DNA of 5,982 nt from Flavipsychrobacter stenotrophus (lineage in GTDB: Bacteria > Bacteroidota > Bacteroidia > Chitinophagales > Chitinophagaceae), in assembly GCA_947379685.1 (NCBI GenBank), contig CANCOG010000323.1, positions 1 to 5,982 of the forward strand, written 5' to 3'. Position numbers and translations under genes: made by a program. Every line of letters begins with the position of its first letter. Positions within the stretch are counted from its first letter, which is position 1. A model generated the notes under the pieces. It saw nothing but the letters and a program-made list of their open reading frames with translations. It was not told the DNA's origin and ran no database searches. Shown here piece by piece: positions 1 to 5,680 of this stretch.

Positions 1-14
1 GTTGCTTCAGACAT
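1..14 (-). CDS. nuoG: Probable first codons of nuoG (partial, runs off the window)
   Basis: An ATG lies at 14-12 and is followed by codons for Ser-Glu-Ala before the window ends. An in-frame TAG two codons upstream makes this the first possible ATG of its frame. The assignment rests almost entirely on context: nuoG, the large iron-sulfur subunit of the NADH-oxidising module, normally follows nuoF, and NuoG proteins often begin with a short Met-Ser-Glu lead before their ferredoxin-like domain. I see no Shine-Dalgarno sequence in front. Four codons cannot prove identity, so another gene or a chance ATG remains possible. Confidence 0.35.
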
Positions 15-167
15 AGTCTATGCGATTCTTTATAATATAACTGCTATTTCCTTTAAAACCTGCTCACTTACCTTTTGTGCCATTTTACATGCCACTTTTG
101 GCGAAGCAGGATTGACTCACAACTAAGTATTTTGGGATGGATAACCAAATCCTTCCTACCTATTTAG
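15..167. other. Intergenic spacer after nuoF, nothing recognised
   Basis: This 153-base gap separates the nuoF stop from the putative nuoG start. On the minus strand it opens with a purine-rich stretch (GGTAGGAAGGA) that is not followed by a well-placed ATG. It contains only very short frames, the best being 17 codons at 30-83 with no recognisable similarity. No strong hairpin followed by a T run is visible, so transcription plausibly continues into the next gene. Confidence 0.5.
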
Positions 168-1523
168 TTATGCGCTTGCCGGTATTGGCCTCGGATCAGC
201 ATAATGGGCCAATCCAAAATTTCTTGTTTGTGATTCTTCGGGGTTCTTTACGTGCCATTCAAACTCATCGCGGAAGTGGCGTATCGCTGCGGCAACAGGC
301 CAAGCAGCTGCGTCACCCAGCGGACAAATAGTATTGCCTTCTATCCTGCGCTGGATATCCCAAAGCAGATCGATGTCACTCATTTTACCCTTTCCGTATT
401 CTATGTTCTTCAATATTTTGTACATCCAGCCTGTACCTTCACGGCATGGGCTGCATTGTCCACAACTTTCGTGATTGTAGAAACGAGCAAGTGTCATGGT
501 GTGGCGAACAACACATTGGTCTTCATCCAAAACAATAAAACCACCAGACCCCATCATGGTGCCTGTGGCAAAACCACCGTCTGATAAACTCTCATAGTTC
601 ATGATACGGGTTTCACCTTTTGCAGTCTTAAACAACAGGTTTGCAGGTACAATTGGCACCGATGATCCACCGGGTATACAAGCTTTTAGCTTCTTACCAT
701 TTGGAATCCCACCACAATATTCATCGCTGTAAATAAATTCTTCTACAGAGATGGTCATGTCGATCTCATATACGCCTGGTTTGTTTACGTTTCCGCAAAC
801 TGACAGCAATTTAGAACCGGTTGACCGGCCCACGCCTATTTTGGCATACTCATCGCCACCCATATTAATAATAGGCACAATTGCCGCAAGGGTTTCCACA
901 TTGTTAACCACTGTTGGACGCATCCAAACTCCCTGAATGGCAGGGAATGGGGGCTTCATACGGGGGTTACCACGCTTTCCCTCGAGCGACTCAATCAATG
1001 CTGTTTCTTCACCGCATATATAGGCTCCGGCTCCACGGTGTACTACAATTTCACAATCGAACCCTGTGCCCTGGATATTTTTGCCTAACCACCCATTTTG
1101 TTTGGCTTCGGCTATTGCCTGGTTGAGAATGTCCGGAATCCAGGCATACTCACCACGAATGTATACATATGTATTATTGCTGCCGAGTGCAAAACTGCTG
1201 ATGAGCAATCCCTCGATAAATAAGTGAGGGTGAAACTCCATCAGATAACGGTCCTTGAACGTACCTGGCTCTGATTCATCGGCATTACACACCAAGTGGC
1301 GAGGCACTCCTTCCGGCTTAGCCAGGAAGCTCCACTTCATTCCTGTAGGGAAGCCTGCTCCACCACGGCCACGAAGACCACTTTTTTTCACTTCTTCCAC
1401 AATATCAGCCGGTGCCATTTTCAGCGCCTTTTCAGCAGCACGGTAGCCACCGTGTTTGCGGTAGGTATCGTAGTAACGGATACCTTCAATGTGGTCGTTT
1501 TCTAATAAGAGTTTTATCGCCAT
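168..1523 (-). CDS. nuoF: NADH-quinone oxidoreductase subunit F (NADH/FMN-binding)
   Basis: This subunit is where NADH is oxidised in complex I. It binds NADH and FMN and passes electrons to its [4Fe-4S] cluster N3, on the cytoplasmic peripheral arm. The 451-residue length is normal for the family. Visible motifs are the glycine-rich nucleotide-binding segment GRGGAGFPTGMKW (52-64), NADESEPGTFKDR (80-92), the FMN-region block around GAGAYICGEETALIESLEGK (165-184), and the N3 ligands in ESCGQCSPCREGT (C354, C357, C360) with C400 in NTICPLGD. These cysteine positions nearly coincide with those of Thermus Nqo1. The ATG at 1523 is chosen because the N-terminus then matches the family; a T-rich leader without a Shine-Dalgarno sequence precedes it. 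The gene should directly follow nuoE, but here a two-gene insertion separates them. It ends TAA and nuoG probably follows. No damage is seen, so this is expected to be functional. Confidence 0.98.
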   Translation of the reverse strand: MAIKLLLENDHIEGIRYYDTYRKHGGYRAAEKALKMAPADIVEEVKKSGLRGRGGAGFPTGMKWSFLAKPEGVPRHLVCNADESEPGTFKDRYLMEFHPHLFIEGLLISSFALGSNNTYVYIRGEYAWIPDILNQAIAEAKQNGWLGKNIQGTGFDCEIVVHRGAGAYICGEETALIESLEGKRGNPRMKPPFPAIQGVWMRPTVVNNVETLAAIVPIINMGGDEYAKIGVGRSTGSKLLSVCGNVNKPGVYEIDMTISVEEFIYSDEYCGGIPNGKKLKACIPGGSSVPIVPANLLFKTAKGETRIMNYESLSDGGFATGTMMGSGGFIVLDEDQCVVRHTMTLARFYNHESCGQCSPCREGTGWMYKILKNIEYGKGKMSDIDLLWDIQRRIEGNTICPLGDAAAWPVAAAIRHFRDEFEWHVKNPEESQTRNFGLAHYADPRPIPASA

Positions 1524-1561
1524 TATTTCAAAATCAAAAAGTAGAAGTAAAAAATCAAAAC
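1524..1561 (-). repeat. T-rich leader in front of nuoF
   Basis: Read in the gene direction, this stretch consists of TTTTGATTTT-like blocks running up to the nuoF ATG. It resembles the leaders of the AHSA1 gene (2427-2464) and nuoB (5643-5680). Its far end, TAAAAAATCAAAAC on the plus strand (1548-1561), matches 2451-2464 in 13 of 14 bases. No Shine-Dalgarno motif is present. Low-complexity sequence makes chance resemblance possible, so I claim a pattern and not a function. Confidence 0.4.
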
Positions 1562-1596
1562 TAACGCTGAATTTTACCCTTATGTTACCTTATTTA

Positions 1597-2019
1597 TTAC
1601 ATTTTTACACTCTGCCTTGCAAATAGTTCCCAACGGTTACTTGTCCAAACCCATACCTGCAGCACAGTCAATTTAAACGATAGCACTTTCCCCTCCATTT
1701 CAGCATCAATAAAAGAAATATTGCGAACGGCTGCAGTTGTTCCTTCAATATTGATCTTGGCATTTTCCGGAGCTATTTTCTTATATTTTATCTTACCGTT
1801 GTACAGGTCAGCTATTAATTCCTTTTTGGTTTCCATCCACAAATTGGAATGCCCATATACCAATTTTTCATTCAGCAAATTCTTGAGCGCTGAAGAGTCC
1901 CTGGTTAGCAATGCCTTGTCAAAGTTTTTAATCGCTTTATCCAGTGCTTTTGCATCGGGCGATTGTGCGCAAAGGCAGTTGCCAACAAGCAGAAATAGTA
2001 TAGTATATAAGTACCTCAT
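1597..2019 (-). CDS. Secreted DUF4440 / NTF2-like family protein
   Basis: This is a 140-residue protein with an N-terminal export signal: Arg2, a hydrophobic stretch (about residues 4-13) and a likely signal peptidase I cut after Ala18 in CLCAQS, typical of Bacteroidota signals. The spacing does not give a convincing lipobox, so I favour a soluble periplasmic protein. The remainder (about 25-140) reads as an NTF2-like alpha+beta cone fold of the DUF4440 type: a helical start (ALDKAIKNFDKALLTRD), LVYGHSNLWMETKKELI (53-69), and a final strand pair ending VWVWTSNRWELFARQS (122-137). Members of this fold act as small-molecule binding domains or enzymes, and the substrate here cannot be told. Its ATG shares one base with the stop of the upstream AHSA1 gene (TAATG), implying coupled translation. 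It ends with tandem TAA codons. It has no known role in complex I, and its presence between nuoE and nuoF is unusual. Confidence 0.8.
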   Translation of the reverse strand: MRYLYTILFLLVGNCLCAQSPDAKALDKAIKNFDKALLTRDSSALKNLLNEKLVYGHSNLWMETKKELIADLYNGKIKYKKIAPENAKINIEGTTAAVRNISFIDAEMEGKVLSFKLTVLQVWVWTSNRWELFARQSVKM

Positions 2020-2426
2020 TAGCTTTTATCAATTATCAACATATAATCCTCCAGAGGGTCGAAGAAGAAATCGGTCCAGCCCGTTTTATGGCTATCCCGT
2101 TCTTTTTCGTTCGGGAAACCCGTATGGATCAATGTTACTTCGGTTCCGCCCTGGCTATCAGCCTTCAATGTATAATGAACTTCCGATGGTTGAGCATCCT
2201 CTTCCCAATCGTTGGCTTTCCAGGTGTAGGCAAGTTCCTTGTCACTGATTTTCAATACTTCACCACTCACCCAACCATCAAACATCTCAAACTTTCCGCC
2301 AACCTTTGGTTCAAGGATCGCTTCACCTCCACTCCACTTCCTTATCAGTTCTGCATCGGTGAGTAACTGCATTACTCGTGGCAGTTTCCCCGATACCCTG
2401 AAATCCATTTTAAGATCAAACGACAT
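2019..2426 (-). CDS. AHSA1-type SRPBCC domain protein
   Basis: This 135-residue protein lacks a signal peptide and is probably cytoplasmic. It fits the SRPBCC (START/Bet v1-like) fold, in the branch named after the activator of Hsp90 ATPase homologue 1 C-terminal domain. Diagnostic stretches are the start strand DLKMDFRVSGKLPRVMQLLTD (4-24 region), LIRKWSGGEAILEPKVGGKF (27-46), the strands around GWVSGEVLKISD (51-62), TEVTLIHTGFP (95-105), and the C-terminal helix DSHKTGWTDFFFDPLEDYM (111-129). Single-domain bacterial members form a hydrophobic ligand cavity. Most have no known ligand, and the name does not imply Hsp90 activation. The start at 2426 is the ATG that gives the complete first strand. 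It lies 66 bases after nuoE in the same direction and overlaps the DUF4440 gene by one base, so it is probably cotranscribed with nuo. The function in this setting is unknown. Confidence 0.88.
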   Translation of the reverse strand: MSFDLKMDFRVSGKLPRVMQLLTDAELIRKWSGGEAILEPKVGGKFEMFDGWVSGEVLKISDKELAYTWKANDWEEDAQPSEVHYTLKADSQGGTEVTLIHTGFPNEKERDSHKTGWTDFFFDPLEDYMLIIDKS

Positions 2427-2464
2427 GTTGAAAAATTTAAGCTCAAAAATTAAAAAATTAAAAC
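2427..2464 (-). repeat. T-rich repeat leader before the AHSA1 gene
   Basis: On the plus strand the units run AAAAATT (2431-2437), a 7-base interruption containing AAGC, AAAAATT (2445-2451), AAAAAATT (2452-2459) and AAAAC. The same arrangement, including an interrupting AAGC, precedes nuoB at 5648-5680. The block ends directly at the start codon and has no Shine-Dalgarno sequence. Confidence 0.5.
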
Positions 2465-2492
2465 ACTCATTTGATTAAAGTATTCAAGAGAG

Positions 2493-2990
2493 CTAGTTTT
2501 TTTCCTTTGCCCTGAGTTCGTCTATCAATTGATCAACTTTTTCCTTTGTAAGGTGCTCACGGTAAAACTTACCCAACTGCATCATAGGTGCGTATCCGCA
2601 GGCCCCGAGACATTCCGCAGGCTTCAGGGTAAACAGACCATCGGCAGTAGTTTCTCCTTCCTTAATATCGAGCTTCTGCTTTATGTATTCGATAATTTGG
2701 TCACTGCCGTTCAACATACATGGGCCTGTACGACAAACTTCCAATAGATGCTTGCCAACCGGTTTTGTATTGAACATACTATAAAAAGTCGCCACCTCAT
2801 ATACTTCGATCGGCTGAATGTGCAATAATTCGGCAACGTAATCCATTACAGGCGCATCTAGCCAGCCACCAAACTCATCTTGCGCAACATGCAACAATGG
2901 GATCAGGGCGCTTTTTTGCTTTCCTTCAGGGTAACAGGCTATTAACTCCTTTACCTCGTTTAACTTCTCCTGTGAAAACTTTATAGTCAT
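2493..2990 (-). CDS. nuoE: NADH-quinone oxidoreductase subunit E
   Basis: This is the thioredoxin-like [2Fe-2S] subunit of the NADH-oxidising module. It sits against NuoF and carries cluster N1a, close to the FMN. The length of 165 residues is typical. The N-terminal part (about 1-75) is the helical bundle with the family stretch YEVATFYSMFNTKPVGKH (64-81). The thioredoxin-like part carries the four ligands C86 and C91 in VCRTGPCMLNGS, and C127 and C131 in AECLGACGYAP. The spacing (5, 36, 4) equals that of Thermus Nqo2 (C83, C88, C124, C128). The ATG at 2990 has a purine-rich AAGGAA immediately before it, which is too close for an ideal Shine-Dalgarno sequence. It follows nuoD by 113 bases, a gap that holds a hairpin. 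The next gene is the AHSA1 gene and not nuoF, which breaks the usual E-F adjacency. Confidence 0.97.
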   Translation of the reverse strand: MTIKFSQEKLNEVKELIACYPEGKQKSALIPLLHVAQDEFGGWLDAPVMDYVAELLHIQPIEVYEVATFYSMFNTKPVGKHLLEVCRTGPCMLNGSDQIIEYIKQKLDIKEGETTADGLFTLKPAECLGACGYAPMMQLGKFYREHLTKEKVDQLIDELRAKEKN

Positions 2991-3011
2991 TTCCTTGTCT
3001 TTAAAATAAGG

Positions 3012-3035
3012 GGCAATTACTCGTTGTACATTGCC
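3012..3035 (-). promoter_or_regulatory. Hairpin in the nuoD-nuoE spacer
   Basis: GGCAAT (3012-3017) pairs with ATTGCC (3030-3035). The pairing continues with TAC (3018-3020) and GTA (3026-3028), leaving a single bulged base at 3029 and a five-base loop. The transcript would carry this nine-pair stem about 21 bases before the nuoE ATG. It is followed by CCCTTATTTTAAAG, a poor T tract, so it is at most a weak terminator. An attenuator or an RNA processing or stability element is equally possible. The structure is seen in sequence only. Confidence 0.35.
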
Positions 3036-3103
3036 ACATTTAAATACTTACCACCTACTTTCAAAAAATTATTTTACTTTATCGGTCATTCATATGACGA
3101 AAT

Positions 3104-4354
3104 TTACGCATCCAACTCACCTGCAATAACATTCAAGCTACTCAACGCAATTACCGCATCACTCAACAACCCGCCTTCAACCATTTCAGGGTATGCCTGG
3201 TAATAGATGAAGCAAGGCCTGCGGAAATGTAAGCGGTAAGGTGTACGGCCCCCATCACTGATGAGGTAAAAACCTAACTCACCGTTGCCGCCTTCTACCG
3301 AATGATATACCTCACCTGGTGGTGCATCAATTTCACCCATAATTATCTTGAAGTGATAGATAAGGGCTTCCATTTTTGTATAGACCTCTTCTTTTGGCGG
3401 CAAATGGAAATGGTCGGCCTCAGGAGCATAGAATACATTCTTTTGCTCTGGGAATTCCTTTTCTATCTTATCAACCTTTTCAATTGCCTGCCTGATGATG
3501 CTCATGCTCTCCCAAATCTCATCATTCCGCACCATGTATCGGTCATAAACATCGCCAACTGTGCCTGTAGGAATTTTAAAATCAAAATCTTCGTAGGAAG
3601 AATATGGCTGGGCCACCCTTACATCGTAGTCAACACCGGTTGCACGCAGGTTAGGACCGGTAAAGCCGTAATTAAGCGCACGTTCTGCACTTATGGGTCC
3701 TGCACCAATGCAGCGATCCATAAAAATACGGTTGCGATTGAGCAGGTTTTCAAATTCCTTCATCACTTTAGGGAAGGAAGCCATGAAATCAGTCAGCTTG
3801 CTGAAGAAAGCAGGGCTGAAATTACGCTCAAACCCACCTACACGGCCAATATTGGTAGTAAGACGGGACCCGCACACTTCTTCAAAAATTTCGTATATCT
3901 TCTCTCTGTACTGGAATACATAAGTGAACCCGGTAAGGGCACCGGTATCTACCGCCACAACCGAATTGCAAACCAGGTGGTCAGCAATGCGTGACAATTC
4001 CATAATTATCACCCTCAGGTAGTCAACACGTTTTGGTGTTTTAATGCCGAGAAGTTTTTCAATGGTCATGTGCCACCCCATGTTATTTATGGGAGCAGAA
4101 CAATAATTAAGCCTGTCGGTAAGTGTAGTGATTTGATAATATGGCCTGCGCTCAGCAATTTTTTCAAACGCCCTGTGTATATATCCAATTGTAGGCACTG
4201 TTTCCAGAACCCGTTCACCATCGATCTCCATAATATTCTGGAACACGCCATGCGTAGCAGGGTGGGTTGGCCCAAGGTTGAGGGTAGTGGTTTGCTTCTG
4301 AAGTGATTCTTCAGAAAGCTTTATATGATGCTGTGGTTGTTGTAAATCTGTCAT
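3104..4354 (-). CDS. nuoD: NADH-quinone oxidoreductase subunit D (49 kDa type)
   Basis: This is the large subunit of the connecting module, related to the large subunit of [NiFe] hydrogenases. With NuoB it forms the quinone-binding cavity next to cluster N2. The length of 416 residues is normal and it is not fused to NuoC. The quinone-site residues are in place: His35 in GPTHPATHG (28-36), Tyr84 in TDRLNYCSAP (79-88), and Asp136 in VAVDTG. These have the same mutual spacing as Thermus Nqo4 His38, Tyr87 and Asp139. Other family stretches are SRLTTNIGRVGGFERNF (163-179), APPGEVYHSVEGGNGELGFY (344-363) and PYRLHFRRP (372-380). The protein ends GELDA, whereas many family members end in an Asp-Arg pair; this is a small oddity. 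The ATG at 4354 has no Shine-Dalgarno sequence, but a 7-bp palindrome sits just upstream. nuoC ends 87 bases earlier. Confidence 0.98.
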   Translation of the reverse strand: MTDLQQPQHHIKLSEESLQKQTTTLNLGPTHPATHGVFQNIMEIDGERVLETVPTIGYIHRAFEKIAERRPYYQITTLTDRLNYCSAPINNMGWHMTIEKLLGIKTPKRVDYLRVIIMELSRIADHLVCNSVVAVDTGALTGFTYVFQYREKIYEIFEEVCGSRLTTNIGRVGGFERNFSPAFFSKLTDFMASFPKVMKEFENLLNRNRIFMDRCIGAGPISAERALNYGFTGPNLRATGVDYDVRVAQPYSSYEDFDFKIPTGTVGDVYDRYMVRNDEIWESMSIIRQAIEKVDKIEKEFPEQKNVFYAPEADHFHLPPKEEVYTKMEALIYHFKIIMGEIDAPPGEVYHSVEGGNGELGFYLISDGGRTPYRLHFRRPCFIYYQAYPEMVEGGLLSDAVIALSSLNVIAGELDA

Positions 4355-4362
4355 ATCTGCTA

Positions 4363-4380
4363 TATAATGTCAACATTATA
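4363..4380 (-). promoter_or_regulatory. Perfect palindrome just upstream of nuoD
   Basis: TATAATG (4363-4369) and CATTATA (4374-4380) form a perfect 7-bp inverted repeat around a four-base centre, ending eight bases before the nuoD ATG. As RNA it would be an AT-rich hairpin next to the initiation site. As DNA it could be a protein-binding site. No promoter of the Bacteroidota type (TTTG, then TAnnTTTG) is evident nearby. AT-rich palindromes of this size occur by chance, so the assignment is tentative. Confidence 0.3.
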
Positions 4381-4441
4381 ACCGTAGTAAAATCGTACTC
4401 TACTGCTTTTTTCCGAGCCTGGCCTAAACCAGCAAGGTTAC

Positions 4442-4936
4442 CTATCCTCGTCCGAACATTTCATCGTCCTTGTCTCTTCTTGTTGGGTCTTCCATTTCAT
4501 ATTCTTTACGCATAGGGAAGTAATCCATTTCATCTACATTCAGGATGCGGATAAGGTTTGGATGACCGATAAAGTTGAAACCAAAGAAATCGTATGTTTC
4601 ACGCTCCATCCAGTTCGCTGAAGAAAACAATTTTGATGCTGTGTATACGTCGGGCTGAGCAACAGGTGCATATATCTTCATTCTTAAGCGGATATTGTCC
4701 ACCAAATTGTGGAGATGATAAACGACTGACAGCTCTTCACCTTTTCTTTCCGGAAAATGAACGCCAGTAAGGTCGGTAAGGAATTGGAAACCCATTTCAT
4801 CAAACAAAAACTGCATTACCTTAAGGTTCATATCCGCTGGTGCCCTGAACGTTTGCAACCCATATGGTTGCTCCCATTCTGTCAGTTGCTCCCCAAATTT
4901 TTCAGTTAACTTCTGTTGTATTATTTCGTTGGTCAT
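4442..4936 (-). CDS. nuoC: NADH-quinone oxidoreductase subunit C (30 kDa type)
   Basis: This is the 30 kDa-type subunit of the peripheral arm, packing against NuoD and helping to join the connecting module to the rest of the arm. It has no cofactor of its own. With the ATG at 4936 it has 164 residues. The family signature ERETYDFFGFNFIGHPNLIR (111-130) is followed by FPMRKEYE (140-147), the usual end of the conserved domain, and a charged tail DPTRRDKDDEMFGRG. The open frame extends upstream to a TTG at 4984, but those 16 codons translate the AATT repeat array and give a low-complexity lead, so I reject that start. No Shine-Dalgarno sequence precedes the chosen ATG, as is common in this phylum. 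It is separate from nuoD, unlike the fused nuoCD of enterobacteria. The 145-base gap from nuoB is filled by the repeat array. Confidence 0.95.
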   Translation of the reverse strand: MTNEIIQQKLTEKFGEQLTEWEQPYGLQTFRAPADMNLKVMQFLFDEMGFQFLTDLTGVHFPERKGEELSVVYHLHNLVDNIRLRMKIYAPVAQPDVYTASKLFSSANWMERETYDFFGFNFIGHPNLIRILNVDEMDYFPMRKEYEMEDPTRRDKDDEMFGRG

Positions 4937-4940
4937 TGAT

Positions 4941-5083
4941 TCTAATTTGACAATACTCAATTTGACAATTCGGCAATCCGACAATTAGTAAATGAACTGC
5001 TCAATCTTGAATGTCAATGCGCAATTCTTATACATAATCAGCCAATTGACTAATTGTCGAATTGGCTAATTCACTAATTGATT
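4941..5083. repeat. Degenerate 8-bp AATT tandem array in the nuoB-nuoC spacer
   Basis: On the plus strand, AATT or AAT cores recur with a period near 8. The first cluster has cores at 4944, 4952, 4959, 4967, 4975 and 4983, with units such as AATTTGAC, AATTCGGC and AATCCGAC. The second has cores at exactly 8-base steps: 5044, 5052, 5060, 5068 and 5076, with units AATTGACT, AATTGTCG, AATTGGCT and AATTCACT. Between them the spacing degenerates to 6-8 and then further. The array fills nearly the whole spacer and reaches the nuoB stop. It is visible directly in sequence; its function is unknown. Confidence 0.75.
4972..5066. repeat. Imperfect inverted repeat pairing the two halves of the AATT array
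   Basis: The segment 4972-4995 and the reverse complement of 5043-5066 agree in 19 of 24 bases. They include an uninterrupted 11-base match, CGACAATTAGT (4979-4989) against ACTAATTGTCG (5049-5059). The arms enclose about 47 bases. The nuoB-nuoC transcript could fold into a long hairpin here, placing nuoC initiation just beyond its base. Confidence 0.5.
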
Positions 5084-5642
5084 ATTGAATACCGTAGCTT
5101 TCCATCAGTTGTTTGTATACGCCACTGTTTCTGCGGCGGAGGCTTTCATTTTTTATCAGATCCTGTAGTTTCAGTATCCCATCGAGAATGCCTTCCGGCC
5201 TTGGTGGGCAACCCGGTACATATACATCGACCGGAATAACCTGATCTATGCCCTGCAAAACTGAATAAGAATCGAATATACCACCGCTTGATGCACAGGC
5301 ACCGATGGCAATTACCCAACGGGGTTCGGCCATTTGCAAATAAACCTGACGCAGGATCGGTGCCATTTTCTTGGCTATTGTACCTGCTACCAGCAACATA
5401 TCGCACTGGCGGGGTGTAAAGCCCATACGCTCAGACCCGAAACGGGCAAGGTCGTAGTTAGAACCCATGGTTGCCATGAACTCAATACCACAGCAAGAAG
5501 TTGCAAAAGGTAACGGCCACATGGAATTGGCTCGTGCCAAACCAACAACCTTATCAAACGATGTAGAATAAAAACCTTCACCAGAGTAACCTTCCGGCAT
5601 CTCCACCAACTTCACTTTTGTATTATATTGTACAGGACGCAT
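5082..5642 (-). CDS. nuoB: NADH-quinone oxidoreductase subunit B (PSST type)
   Basis: This subunit carries cluster N2, the last iron-sulfur centre, which hands electrons to quinone at the interface with NuoD. It is related to the small subunit of [NiFe] hydrogenases. Its 186 residues are close to the family norm. The four N2 ligands are the tandem pair C50-C51 in ATSCCGIEFMA, C116 in GACASSGG, and C145 in VPGCPPRPEG. Each is offset by exactly five from Thermus Nqo6 (45, 46, 111, 140), so the site is intact. The segment MGSNYDLARFGSERMGFTPR (59-78) is also characteristic. The ATG at 5642 is chosen as the only start giving the full N-terminus; a T-rich heptamer repeat with no Shine-Dalgarno sequence precedes it. 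nuoA would be expected immediately upstream, but the neighbour is a four-helix-bundle gene 80 bases away. Confidence 0.98.
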   Translation of the reverse strand: MRPVQYNTKVKLVEMPEGYSGEGFYSTSFDKVVGLARANSMWPLPFATSCCGIEFMATMGSNYDLARFGSERMGFTPRQCDMLLVAGTIAKKMAPILRQVYLQMAEPRWVIAIGACASSGGIFDSYSVLQGIDQVIPVDVYVPGCPPRPEGILDGILKLQDLIKNESLRRRNSGVYKQLMESYGIQ

Positions 5643-5647
5643 TTCTT

Positions 5648-5680
5648 AAAAATTAAAAAGCAAAAATTAAAAATTAAAAT
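5648..5680 (-). repeat. Heptamer AT repeat forming the nuoB leader
   Basis: On the plus strand, four 7-base units follow without gaps: AAAAATT (5648-5654), AAAAAGC (5655-5661), AAAAATT (5662-5668) and AAAAATT (5669-5675), then AAAAT. In the transcript this is a U-rich tract ending a few bases before the nuoB ATG. The arrangement closely parallels that before the AHSA1 gene. Confidence 0.65.

Noticed and set aside
30..83. 17-codon minus-strand frame between nuoF and the putative nuoG
   Set aside because: It is too short, has no convincing ribosome binding site and has no recognisable similarity. Frames of this size are expected by chance.
1556..1563. TAGTTTTG on the minus strand, matching the TAnnTTTG -7 box of Bacteroidota promoters, upstream of nuoF
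   Set aside because: No TTTG lies at the proper distance upstream, and the surrounding T-rich leader makes a chance match likely.
1721..2248. Open frame of about 175 codons on the plus strand
   Set aside because: It is antisense to both the DUF4440 and AHSA1 genes, which are supported by family motifs and the TAATG coupling. The plus-strand translation shows no family.
3085..3098. Small inverted repeat GTCAT-N4-ATGAC just after the nuoD stop
   Set aside because: Five pairs, AT-rich, with no T run directly after it in the transcript. It is too weak to call a terminator.
3302..3994. Open frame of about 230 codons on the plus strand
   Set aside because: It lies entirely antisense to nuoD, which has full family motifs. 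The plus-strand product has no recognisable domain and an irregular composition, so it is a shadow frame.
4434..4448. A nuoC-nuoD fusion broken by a frameshift
   Set aside because: nuoC ends in a normal charged tail with TAG, an 87-base spacer follows, and nuoD has its own ATG and complete N-terminus. Separate C and D genes are common outside enterobacteria.
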